From Rhodospirillaceae bacterium (lineage in GTDB: Bacteria; Pseudomonadota; Alphaproteobacteria; GCA-2731375), in contig JABIRL010000229.1 of the NCBI GenBank assembly GCA_018667855.1, forward strand, positions 1 through 35,884: a DNA stretch of 35,884 nucleotides. The letters run 5' to 3'. Below, one piece after another: positions 15,517 to 24,200 of the stretch. Position numbers and translations under genes: made by a program. Below the pieces are notes generated by a model, which was not told the origin of the DNA, made no database searches, and saw only the letters and a program-made list of their open reading frames with translations. Positions within the stretch are counted from its first letter, which is position 1; each line of letters opens with the position of its first letter.

Positions 15517-16644
15517 CTACGCCAGGGACCGCGAGATGACAATTTTCTGGATATCATTGGTGCCTTCATAGATGCGGTAAACGCGCACGTCGCGCAGGAT
15601 CTTGGCGACCGGGAAGTCTTCCAGATAACCGTAGCCGCCGAAGGTTTGCAGGGCATCGGAGGCCACTTTTTCGGCCATGTCGGAAGCAAACAGTTTGGCC
15701 ATGGAAGCTTCCTTCAGGCTGGGCGCGCCGCTGTCGTGGATCTGGGCGGCATGCAGATACAGCCGCCGCCCGGCCTCGATCTGGGTTGCCATATCGGCCA
15801 GGCGAAAGGCCACGGCCTGGTGTTCGAAGATCGGCTTGCCAAAGGCTTCCCGTTCCTGGGCGTAAGCGAGAGCGGCCTCGAAGGCGGCCCGGGCTCCGCC
15901 CACGGCCTGGGCCGCGACGCCGATGCGGCCGGCGGAAAGGTTGGCCAGGGCGATGCCCAGGCCCCGGCCTTCCGCGCCCAACAGATCGCTGGCCGGCACC
16001 ACCATATCCTCGAAGGCCAGGGCGCAGGTGTCGTTGGTGCGGTGGCCCAGCTTGGCTTCCTCGGCCAACACCTGGTAGCCGGGATTGTCGGTGGGCGTCA
16101 GAAAGGTCGAGATGCCCCTTTTGCCGGCTTCGGGATCGGTGACCGCGACGATCATGACAACCCCGGCGCGGCGCCCGGCGGTGATGAACTGTTTGCGGCC
16201 GTTCAGGACGAAATGATCGCCCCGCCGCTCCGCCCGGGTGGTGATGGCGGCGGCATCCGAGCCCGTATGCGGTTCCGTCAAGGCGATGCAGCCGATCATC
16301 TCGCCGCTGGTCAGGCCGGGGAAGAAGCGTTCCTTCTGGCCCTGGCTGCCATGGTCGTGCAGGGCCGCCAGGACCGGAGAATTATTCGCCGCCATCAGAT
16401 TGGCAATGCCCCCGTCGGCGGCGGAAATCTCCTCCATGGCCAGCACGTAGGAGACAAAATCGGCCCCCGCCCCGCCCCATTCGGGATCGATGCAGATACC
16501 CATCAGGCCGGCCTGGCCCATCTTGGCCAGCAATTCCGCCGGCGCGCCGGTTTCCTCGTATTGTTTCAGATTGGGCAGAATTTCCCTTTGCGCGAAACGG
16601 CGCGCCGTGTCCTGGATCATTTGCTGTTGTTCGTTGAGGATCAT
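15517..16644 (-). CDS. Acyl-CoA dehydrogenase family protein
   Basis: A 375-residue FAD-dependent acyl-CoA dehydrogenase that introduces an alpha-beta double bond and passes electrons to ETF. Standard blocks are present: MGICIDPEWGGAGADFVSYVLAMEEIS, ALTEPHTGSDAAAITTRAER (flavin site), KQFITAGRRAGVVMIVAVTD, REAFGKPIFEHQAVAFRLADMA, and the C-terminal LQTFGGYGYLEDFPVAKILRDVRVYRIYEGTNDIQ. The glutamate of YEGTNDIQ is at the catalytic-base position of short- and medium-chain enzymes. Length and motif order are normal. The substrate is not evident. It is the third gene of the minus-strand run, with five bp to the upstream EamA gene and 33 bp to the selenoprotein gene. Confidence 0.94.
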   Translation of the reverse strand: MILNEQQQMIQDTARRFAQREILPNLKQYEETGAPAELLAKMGQAGLMGICIDPEWGGAGADFVSYVLAMEEISAADGGIANLMAANNSPVLAALHDHGSQGQKERFFPGLTSGEMIGCIALTEPHTGSDAAAITTRAERRGDHFVLNGRKQFITAGRRAGVVMIVAVTDPEAGKRGISTFLTPTDNPGYQVLAEEAKLGHRTNDTCALAFEDMVVPASDLLGAEGRGLGIALANLSAGRIGVAAQAVGGARAAFEAALAYAQEREAFGKPIFEHQAVAFRLADMATQIEAGRRLYLHAAQIHDSGAPSLKEASMAKLFASDMAEKVASDALQTFGGYGYLEDFPVAKILRDVRVYRIYEGTNDIQKIVISRSLA

Positions 16645-16649
16645 TCAAA

Positions 16650-17522
16650 CTACCTGCCTACCGCGATCAAGATCACACCCGCCACCACCATGACCACCAT
16701 GGTGACCTGCCGCCAGGTGATGGCCTCCTTGTGGAACAATACCAGGCCCAGCAGCAAGGTGAACAGGGGCGTGGTGGACACCAGGGGCACGACGATGCTA
16801 ACCGGCGTCGTGGCCAGGGCCGCATTCATCACCCAAACCGCCAGGCCGTGCACGATACCGGCGGCGACGAACCACAACAGGCCCGGATTGGCCCAGTTGA
16901 CCCGCCGCAGCTCGCCCCGCCAGCCCTGCACCGCCAAGGCCATCAGGCAGGAAACGCTATAGGCCACTAGGCCGGCGAACAAGGGTTCCGGCGCAAAGGC
17001 CAAGCCCATGCGGATCAGGACATGGGCGATAGAGCGCAGGCCGGCCGCGCCAAGGGGAAATACCAGGGCCCAGATCGGCCAGGGTCGTGCCGCCTTGCCC
17101 CCCGCCGTCGGCAGGGCCGTGCCCAAGACCACGGCGACGGTGCCCAGTACGATGGCCATGGTGACACTCTCGCCCAGCAACAATATGCCAAAGACCGCCG
17201 CGAATAACGGTGTGGTGGACGTCAGGGTAGAGGTCAGCGTGGGACCCAACCGCCGCACCGCCTCCAACGCCAGGTTGGCGGATATCACAGGCCGGAACAG
17301 GCCCACGGCGACAAAAATCAGGAACCCGGCGGAGGTGAAATACTCGGTTTTCAGAAACAGCGGCGACAACAGCCAATAAAAGGCCGCGGTGGTGGCGATA
17401 TCGATCAGGGTGCCGGTGCGGGCATCCCCATGGCGCAGACCGAGGCTAAGAAACTGGATACCCAGGGCGAAGAACAACGACGCGCCCAGGGATTGGGCCA
17501 CGGCCAGCCATGCAACATCCAC
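16650..17522 (-). CDS. EamA/DMT-superfamily transporter
   Basis: A 290-residue protein with ten predicted helices in two EamA repeats (about residues 5-140 and 150-290). Each ends in a typical pattern: SLGLRHGDARTGTLIDIATTAAFYW and STTPLFAAVFGILLLGESVTMAIVLGT in the first, STTPLFTLLLGLVLFHKEAITWRQVTMVVMVVAGVILI in the second. Members export amino acids, nucleosides or other small metabolites. The substrate is unknown. It lies five bp upstream of the acyl-CoA dehydrogenase and 18 bp downstream of the DUF427 gene, so it is probably part of the same transcript. Confidence 0.88.
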   Translation of the reverse strand: MDVAWLAVAQSLGASLFFALGIQFLSLGLRHGDARTGTLIDIATTAAFYWLLSPLFLKTEYFTSAGFLIFVAVGLFRPVISANLALEAVRRLGPTLTSTLTSTTPLFAAVFGILLLGESVTMAIVLGTVAVVLGTALPTAGGKAARPWPIWALVFPLGAAGLRSIAHVLIRMGLAFAPEPLFAGLVAYSVSCLMALAVQGWRGELRRVNWANPGLLWFVAAGIVHGLAVWVMNAALATTPVSIVVPLVSTTPLFTLLLGLVLFHKEAITWRQVTMVVMVVAGVILIAVGR

Positions 17523-17540
17523 CCGTCATCAACCGCCGTG

Positions 17541-18341
17541 TTACTTCGGGGACCATTTGGTGACGGGACGTTCGGTTTCTTCACCATCCACATGGATCGC
17601 CTCGACCCGTTCGTTGAAGAAACACAGATAGTCCTTGATGCGGGCTGCCTCGGCCACCGGGTCTGGATAACTCCAGACCAGATCCTCGAAACATTCATCG
17701 CCCAGGTTCAGATGCCAATAGTCCGCCGTGCCCTTGTAGGGGCAATCGCTGTGCCGATCCGAGGGTTGCAGCAGATCGCTACGCACATCCTCTTTCGGCA
17801 GGTAATAGCGCGTGGGCAAACCGGTTTCGAACAACATGCGCGCCCGGATGCTTTCCCCGACCATCTGGCCCGCGACGGTGATGCGCACGGGGCGCGAGCT
17901 ATCCAGGATATCCAGGCGCACCTTCGGGTCCCTGGGGTGGACGAAAACTTCCTCGTCCTCTTCGAACCAATGGTCCATGCGGTCCCAATAGAAGGCGACA
18001 TAGTTCTTCATCTCGGCCGTCTCGTCGTATGGCGTGGGGTAGTGCCAGACGGCGTTTTCCGCCTCCCGGTCACCCACCTTGACCGTCCAATAGGCGGCAT
18101 CTCCTTTAAAGGGGCAATGGGTGGAATGATCCGTCGCCACCAGGAATTCCCGGGCCACATCCGCCAGGGGAAAATAGAAAACCGGCAGGTGGTTGCTCTC
18201 CCGCAGATATTGCGCACGGGCGGTATCGGCGATGGTCTCGCCATTGAACATCACCCGCAGTCGTTTCGGGCAGGCCTCGAAATGTACATCGTAGCCGGGA
18301 TGCTTGTCATACAGAGATGGGCGTTGGCTGGTTTCGGTCAT
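17541..18341 (-). CDS. Two-domain DUF427 protein
   Basis: A 266-residue cytoplasmic protein with two tandem DUF427 domains. The first covers about residues 25-125 (RLRVMFNGETIADTARAQYLRESNHLPVFYFPLADV, THCPFKGDAAYWTV, NAVWHYPTPYDE) and the second about 145-245 (PVRITVAGQMVGESIRARMLFETGLPTRYYLPKEDV, SDCPYKGTADYWHL, DLVWSYPDPVAEA). The repeated CPxKG-x-A-x-YW and W-x-YP motifs define the family, whose function is unknown. It is the first gene of the five-gene minus-strand run and diverges from the amidohydrolase gene; the promoter should lie in 18342-18472. Confidence 0.93.
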   Translation of the reverse strand: MTETSQRPSLYDKHPGYDVHFEACPKRLRVMFNGETIADTARAQYLRESNHLPVFYFPLADVAREFLVATDHSTHCPFKGDAAYWTVKVGDREAENAVWHYPTPYDETAEMKNYVAFYWDRMDHWFEEDEEVFVHPRDPKVRLDILDSSRPVRITVAGQMVGESIRARMLFETGLPTRYYLPKEDVRSDLLQPSDRHSDCPYKGTADYWHLNLGDECFEDLVWSYPDPVAEAARIKDYLCFFNERVEAIHVDGEETERPVTKWSPK

Positions 18342-18472
18342 GATTTCTCCCCCTCATGGTGCCTCGCGCACCATGTCCCTTAAGAGTTCGACGCATCATC
18401 GCCTTGTTACGGTTTCGGTGCAATGGCGCTAAACTTGCCCGACCGGCTGGATGCATGAAAGGTATTGCGGCA

Positions 18473-19639
18473 ATGAAGAGACTCCTTTCCGCGATTATTG
18501 TGGGCGGCGGTTTGTCATTCTCGGCTGCCTCTGTTAGCGCGCAGAGCCCTCTGGCGGACGCCCATATCCATTACAGTCATGATGCCTGGGACATGCTGCC
18601 AGCAGAGGAGGCCATCAAGGTTTTGCGCCGGGCGGGATTGACGAAGGCTTTTGTCTCCTCGTCTTCCGATGAAGGTACACAGATGCTGTACAGGGCGGCG
18701 CCGGATCTGATCGTGCCCGTGCTGCGCCCCTACCGCCGCCGGGGCGAGACGGGCACCTGGTTTCGCGATGCTACCGTCGGCGATATGGTGGCCAAGCTGC
18801 TGGCCAGAAACAAATACGCCGGCATTGGCGAATTCCATCTGTTCGGGAAAGATGCCGACCTGCCGGTGCCCCGGCGCATCGTGTCGCTGGCAGCGCAATA
18901 CGGAATTTTCCTGCATGCTCATTCGGATGCCGAGGCGGTGGATCGAATATTTGCCCAGCACGCGGCGGCACGCGTGCTGTGGGCCCATTCCGGATTTGCC
19001 GCGCCCGAAGATGTCGCCGCCATGCTGGCCAAGCATAAAAACCTGTGGTCAGACCTGGCCTTTCGCTCGGAACACGCGGCGGGGGGCAAGGTCGACCCCC
19101 AATGGCGCAAGGTGTTTTTGGCGTTTCCCGACCGCTTCATGATCGGCACCGACACCTATGCGCCGGAACGCTGGTACTATGTCATTGATCATGCCGAGTG
19201 GTCGCGGCAATGGCTGGCCGACCTGCCCGGTGAAGTCGCCGAGAACATCGCCTACCGCAATGCCGAGACCCTGGCGCGGTGGGCCTTGGGTTCGCCTGAT
19301 TGCACCACCGGTGCGCCCGGCACGACGGTGGCGAAAGATGGCTACGGCCTGTCCTACCAACTGGAACCGGCGGCTATTCAGGTCGGGCAGCCGTTCGCGA
19401 TGAATATTTCGGTCTGCCAGGCGGGTGAAACACCGTTCGATGGCGGCCTGCGGGTGGATGCCATGATGCCGGCCCACAAACACGGCATGAACTACAAACC
19501 CAAGGTTCGAAAGGCCGGTCGGGGCAGCTTCAGGGCAGAGGGTCTGATGCTGCACATGCGGGGTGAATGGCGCTTCAATTTTGAACTAACGGCCGCGACC
19601 GGCGTCGTCCGCATGGGCGTCGATTACACACAACAATGA
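18473..19639 (+). CDS. Secreted amidohydrolase fused to a C-terminal YtkA-like domain
   Basis: A 388-residue exported protein. MKRLLSAIIVGGGLSFSAAS is a signal peptide, with likely cleavage near VSA-Q. Residues about 27-275 look like a metal-dependent TIM-barrel hydrolase: DAHIHY (H31, H33), GIGEFHLFG, FLHAHSD, VLWAHSGF and FMIGTDTY supply the expected metal ligands. The last 80 or so residues (FAMNISVC, VDAMMPAHKHGMNYKPKV, FRAEGLMLHMRGEWRFNFEL) match the YtkA/FixH-like beta-sandwich pattern, whose MPAHxHGM stretch may bind metal. ATG 18473 is chosen because it starts the signal peptide; the frame extends to 18356. The stop overlaps the next gene's ATG (ATGA), so the two are coupled. The substrate is unknown. 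Confidence 0.82.
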   Translation: MKRLLSAIIVGGGLSFSAASVSAQSPLADAHIHYSHDAWDMLPAEEAIKVLRRAGLTKAFVSSSSDEGTQMLYRAAPDLIVPVLRPYRRRGETGTWFRDATVGDMVAKLLARNKYAGIGEFHLFGKDADLPVPRRIVSLAAQYGIFLHAHSDAEAVDRIFAQHAAARVLWAHSGFAAPEDVAAMLAKHKNLWSDLAFRSEHAAGGKVDPQWRKVFLAFPDRFMIGTDTYAPERWYYVIDHAEWSRQWLADLPGEVAENIAYRNAETLARWALGSPDCTTGAPGTTVAKDGYGLSYQLEPAAIQVGQPFAMNISVCQAGETPFDGGLRVDAMMPAHKHGMNYKPKVRKAGRGSFRAEGLMLHMRGEWRFNFELTAATGVVRMGVDYTQQ

Positions 19640-20802
19640 GGGCTATGTTTGTTGCCCTATTGGTATGCCTGTCCATGGCGGCTTCGGCGGCTGAGATAAC
19701 CTTCAGCAGCGCGCAGCGCGCGACCATTTTGTCCCATGGTCCCTGGCCGCCCAGGATCGTGGCCGATCCTTCCAATCGGGTCTCGGGCAATGGCGCGGCC
19801 ATCGCCTTGGGAAAGCGCCTGTTTTCGGACCCGCGCCTGTCATCAACGGGCACGGTGTCCTGCGCCGGCTGCCATGACGAGGCGAAGGATTTTACCGACG
19901 GTCGGCGTCTGGCCCACGGTCTGATGCCGCTGGCGCGAAATACGCCGACCGTTTGGAATGTCCGCTTCAATCGCTGGTTCGGCTGGGCCGGCGCGGTCGA
20001 TACCTTGTGGGGGGCCAGCGTGCGGCCGATCCTGGCGGCTGACGAAATGGCGGCCACGGGCGCCCATGCGGTTGCATTGTTGCTGGGCGATGGCGAACTG
20101 ACCAATCTGTTCGTATCCGCGTTCGGGCGGCAACCAGGCGCCACTTTCAGCAACGAAACGGGCGGTGATGATACACTGGTCGCGGTCGGCAAAGCGCTGG
20201 CGGCCTATCAGGAAACATTGGTCACCAGGCGGACGCCGTTTGATGATTTTCGCGACGCCCTGGCCAGGGACAGCGACAATGGAGACGGCGCGGCCATGAA
20301 GCGGTATCCCGCCGCGGCGTTACGGGGCCTCAAGATTTTTGTCGGTCAGGGCCGGTGCAGCGTCTGTCACCTGGGGCCGCTCTTTACCAACGGCGAATTC
20401 GACGATGCCGGTATCTCTTATTTCACCGGGCCCGGAAAAGTGGACAAGGGCCGTTATGGCGGCATCGGACTGTTTCGCCTTTCTCCCTTCACCCGCCATG
20501 GTAAATATTCCGACCGGCCGGACGACGCCATGGCCCGATTGACCCAAGGCGTGGCGCTGCGGCATCGGGATTGGGGCGCCTTCAGGGTTCCCTCTCTCAG
20601 AAACGTGGCCCTGACCGGGCCTTATATGCACAACGGCAGCCTGGCGACCTTGCGCGATGTGGTCAGGCACTATTCCGAGATCGATGTGGAGCGTTTGCAT
20701 ACGGATGGCTCCGCCATTTTGCGGCCGCTCCATCTTTCACCCGAAGAAATTGACGATCTGTTGGCCTTTCTGGCCTCACTGAGCGACCGGACATCACGAT
20801 GA
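19636..20802 (+). CDS. Di-heme cytochrome c peroxidase / MauG-family protein
   Basis: A 388-residue periplasmic protein with a signal peptide (MRAMFVALLVCLSMAASA) and two c-type heme sites, C76-AG-C79-H80 and C241-SV-C244-H245. Family features include GKRLFSDPRLSSTGTVSCAGCH, the RNTPTVWNVRFNRWFGWAGAVDTLWGASVRPI block typical of the MauG/BCCP superfamily, and FRVPSLRNVALTGPYMHNGSLATL near the C-terminus. Members either reduce hydrogen peroxide or, as MauG and MbnH do, use high-valent heme to oxidise tryptophans in a partner protein. The four-base overlap with the amidohydrolase-YtkA gene suggests that protein is the partner; this is inference. The gene converges with the response regulator. 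Confidence 0.9.
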   Translation: MRAMFVALLVCLSMAASAAEITFSSAQRATILSHGPWPPRIVADPSNRVSGNGAAIALGKRLFSDPRLSSTGTVSCAGCHDEAKDFTDGRRLAHGLMPLARNTPTVWNVRFNRWFGWAGAVDTLWGASVRPILAADEMAATGAHAVALLLGDGELTNLFVSAFGRQPGATFSNETGGDDTLVAVGKALAAYQETLVTRRTPFDDFRDALARDSDNGDGAAMKRYPAAALRGLKIFVGQGRCSVCHLGPLFTNGEFDDAGISYFTGPGKVDKGRYGGIGLFRLSPFTRHGKYSDRPDDAMARLTQGVALRHRDWGAFRVPSLRNVALTGPYMHNGSLATLRDVVRHYSEIDVERLHTDGSAILRPLHLSPEEIDDLLAFLASLSDRTSR

Positions 20803-20842
20803 CCGCGGAGTTTAGGTCCACTTGTAACCCGGCGGCTTTGGT

Positions 20843-21226
20843 TCACGCGCTTTTCAGCGCGGCTTCCAGTTCATCAATGCCGACCGGTTTCAACAAGGTC
20901 TGAGTCTTGAATTGGGAGGCCGCGTCGGCCAGATGTTGGGCGATGGTGACATAGTTGGGCGCGAAGCCGGTGGCCAGTATAAGCCGGCCGGCGAAGCCTT
21001 GCGCGATCAGCCATTGGGTCAACTCCACGCCTTCGATTTCCGGCATCACAATATCCATGACGACCGTGGTCGGCTGGAACAATGTATAGGTGGTCATGAA
21101 ATCCCGGCCGTTATGGGCGATTTCCACCGTATATCCCAGGTTTTCGGCAACACCCAGAACAAAGCGGCAGAATGCCGGCTCATCATCGACCACCAGCAAC
21201 CGGCGTGTCGATTGGCTTTCAATCAT
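20843..21226 (-). CDS. Single-domain response regulator (CheY-like receiver)
   Basis: A 127-residue stand-alone receiver domain. The acidic pair D14-D15 is in LLVVDDEPAF, the phosphoacceptor is D58 in VVMDIVMPEIEG, the switch residue is in ILATGF and the conserved lysine is K113 in LLKPVG. No output domain follows, so it acts through protein contacts or as a phosphate sink. Its start overlaps the end of the hybrid kinase gene by eight bases, so the two are translationally coupled and most likely partners. Confidence 0.93.
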   Translation of the reverse strand: MIESQSTRRLLVVDDEPAFCRFVLGVAENLGYTVEIAHNGRDFMTTYTLFQPTTVVMDIVMPEIEGVELTQWLIAQGFAGRLILATGFAPNYVTIAQHLADAASQFKTQTLLKPVGIDELEAALKSA

Positions 21227-24200
21227 CGATCAATACCCTTTCCACCGCCTCGGCCAAATCATGAATACTATACGGCTTGGCGATAAACCCTAACGCGGCG
21301 GTTCCCTGCCGCGGTATTATTTCGGTTTCCTGAGGATAGCCGGAACACAGCAGAACCGGGATCTTCTCGGCCCCGGCAATACGCGTCAGGTCTTGTCCGC
21401 TGATAGCGCCCGGTAAAATGACATCGGTGAACAGCAAATCTACGGTTGCATCGTCCAGTACAGCCTTGGCCTTGGCACCGTCGTTCGCTTCCAACACCGC
21501 AAAACCAAAACTTTCCATTGCCGCCACGCCGACCAAGCGCAGTTCGTCGTCGTCCTCGACGATAAGAACGGTTCGGTCCATCCCAACGGCGGCGCGTTTG
21601 AGAGGAATTTCGACGGGCCCGGTGTTGGTTGTCTTTGGTGCCGGTATTGAAGGTAAATATAGGCGTAGGGAGGTGCCGCTCCCCTCGACGCTGCTAAGTT
21701 CAACATGGCCGCCTGATTGATTGACAAAGCCATGCACCATACTCAGACCCAGGCCGCTGCCCCGACCAAAGGGTTTGGTCGTGAAAAAGGGATCGAACAC
21801 GCGTCCCATGGTGTCGTCATCCATGCCGATGCCCGTGTCACTAACGGTTATTGATTGGAAGCGCCCTGCTTCGGCCGGCTCGTCAAGACCGAGCTGGCCG
21901 CTGTTAAGGTGATCCACCGATGTTTCGATGCGCAGCTCACCCCCCTGGGGCATGGCGTCACGGGCGTTTAAAACCAAATTCAGGATGGCATTTTCAAGCT
22001 GCCGGGAATCGACCCTGGCATAGCCGCCATCGGCGTCCAGGGATACCTTCATGGCGATATTCTCGCTGATTGTCCGGCGCAACATATCTTCCATGCCGCC
22101 GACAATACCGCCGATGTCGCTGGGCAGAGGCTGCAGCGGTTGCTGCCTGGCAAAGGCCAACAGGCGGTGGGTCAACGCTGCCGCGCGGTTCACCGCGTCC
22201 AGGCTGTCGGTAAGATAGCCCTGTTTACGATTGTCCAGGACCTGATCACGCTGCAACAGTTCCAGATTGCCCTGTACAATGCCCAGCAGATTATTGAAAT
22301 CGTGTGCGACGCCGCCGGTCAATTGACCGATCGCCTCCATCTTTTGCGCCTGATGCAGATGATTTTCCAATTGCTTGAATTCAGTCAGATCAACAACCGA
22401 ACCGAAAAAGGTCCGCCCGCCGGCATCTTCGATCGCGCTGACGGCGATGTGCATGGGGAATTCCTCGCCATTCTTGCGCCGTCCCATGACTTCCCTGCCG
22501 GTGCCGACAATCCTGCTCTCGGCACCTGACAGATAGCCCTTTAAATAGTCGTCGTGATGTTCGGCATCGGGGCCAGGCATCAGCATCGAAACGTTGCGGC
22601 CGATCACTTCACTGTTCTGATAACCGAAGGTCACCGAGGCCGCCTTATTGAAATCGACGATGACGGCGTCGTCGTTTATGACAACGTTGCAAGTCTGGGC
22701 ATTTTCGAAGAAGGCCCGGAAACGCGTTTCGCTGTGTTCCACGGCCAGCTCAGCCCGTTTGCGCTCGGTAATATCGATGATGGTTGCCTGGATCGCGGCT
22801 TCGCCCTGCCATTGGATGGCCCGCCTGAAGGTTTCGAACCAAATGACACCGCCGTCGGCGCGCCTTCCTTTGAACTCGGCGATATCCGATATTTCACCGC
22901 CGGCGTCTCTTTGGGCCACGCGGCCTTCCACTCTTGGGACATCATCCCCATGGGCAAGTACACTAATCGACGGAATTTGCAGAAACTGTTCCAGACTTTC
23001 GTAGGCGAACATGTCCACCAGGGCATCGTTGGCATACAGCGGTTTAAGATTTCGGTGCACCAGAATGCCTTGCAACGATCCCTCCACCAGATCCCGGTAA
23101 AGCGCCTCGGTTTTCTGCAGGGTTTCATGGGCTGATTCGAACTCGGTGATGTCGTGGCTGATATTAATCGTCGAGCCGTCGGCGACACGATGTTCATAGA
23201 CCCTGAATGTCACGCCGTCATGGCGATGGTACAAGATCGGGCCCGCCGGATTCCGATGCGAGGCAAGGCGGGCTTCCAGCCATTCCTGCTCCTGGCCAAT
23301 CGCGTCCAGAATCTGGCCCTCGGCAACCACTTCGTTGATCAATTGTTTAAACGTCAGGCCATACCGGGGGGTCGAGGTACCTTTTCCGCGCGGCGGAAAC
23401 AACGCCCGGTTGGCGAAAACCAGTCGATCGTCCGGGTCGAAGATGACGACATTATCAGGAATATTTTCCAGAACCGAAAAAAACCGCTGATTAACACCCT
23501 TTACCCTTTCGATCTCGCTGATGTCCTGGGCAATCGAGATTACGCCGGTCATTTCGCCGTCACCATCGCGAACCGGCACCAGATTGGAAAGCAGACGTAA
23601 ATCGGGGAATTTGTCCGGACTATAAATGTGATCATGAATCGGTTCGCCGCTGTCGATGACCTGCTGAACCAAATTCTCGCTACTAATTCCATGATCTGGG
23701 CCAAATAGCTCCGCAATTGACTTTCCAACGAAATCCCCGGCGGAACGGCCATAGTTATTTGCGGCGTGTTTGTTGACGAAATAATACTCATTCTTCGTGT
23801 TTCGATAAGAAATACTCGCGGGGACATTATCCAGGACCGTTTGCAATAACTGCGTGGTTTCCAGCAACTCGGCGGCAACTTTCCGGCGTTGGGTAATGTC
23901 CCGGCTGACGCCGCGATAGCCGCGAAAAGTACCGTCGTCATCGAATATGGGCACGCCACTGGATTCGGTCCACCAGACCCGACCGTCCGGTAATACGCGT
24001 GACGACGCGACATCGCGAAAAGCTTCCCTGTTTGCCAGAAGTCGTTGATGCGCCTCCGGCCTTTCAAGCGTGCGCCCGGCTTCATTGTGGTTCAGCCCGA
24101 TGCGAGAGCCCGGTGGATCTCCGCTGAGCCGATAAAACCCTTCAGACAAATACGACAATCGACCGTTTTCATCCCGTTCCCACAGCCAGTCGCCGGCGTG

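Noticed and set aside
15409-16962. 517-codon open frame on the plus strand
   Set aside because: Antisense to the acyl-CoA dehydrogenase and neighbours; the translation is glycine/histidine-rich without any recognisable domain.
17430-18383. 317-codon open frame on the plus strand
   Set aside because: Antisense to the DUF427 gene, which has two clear domains; this is a shadow frame.
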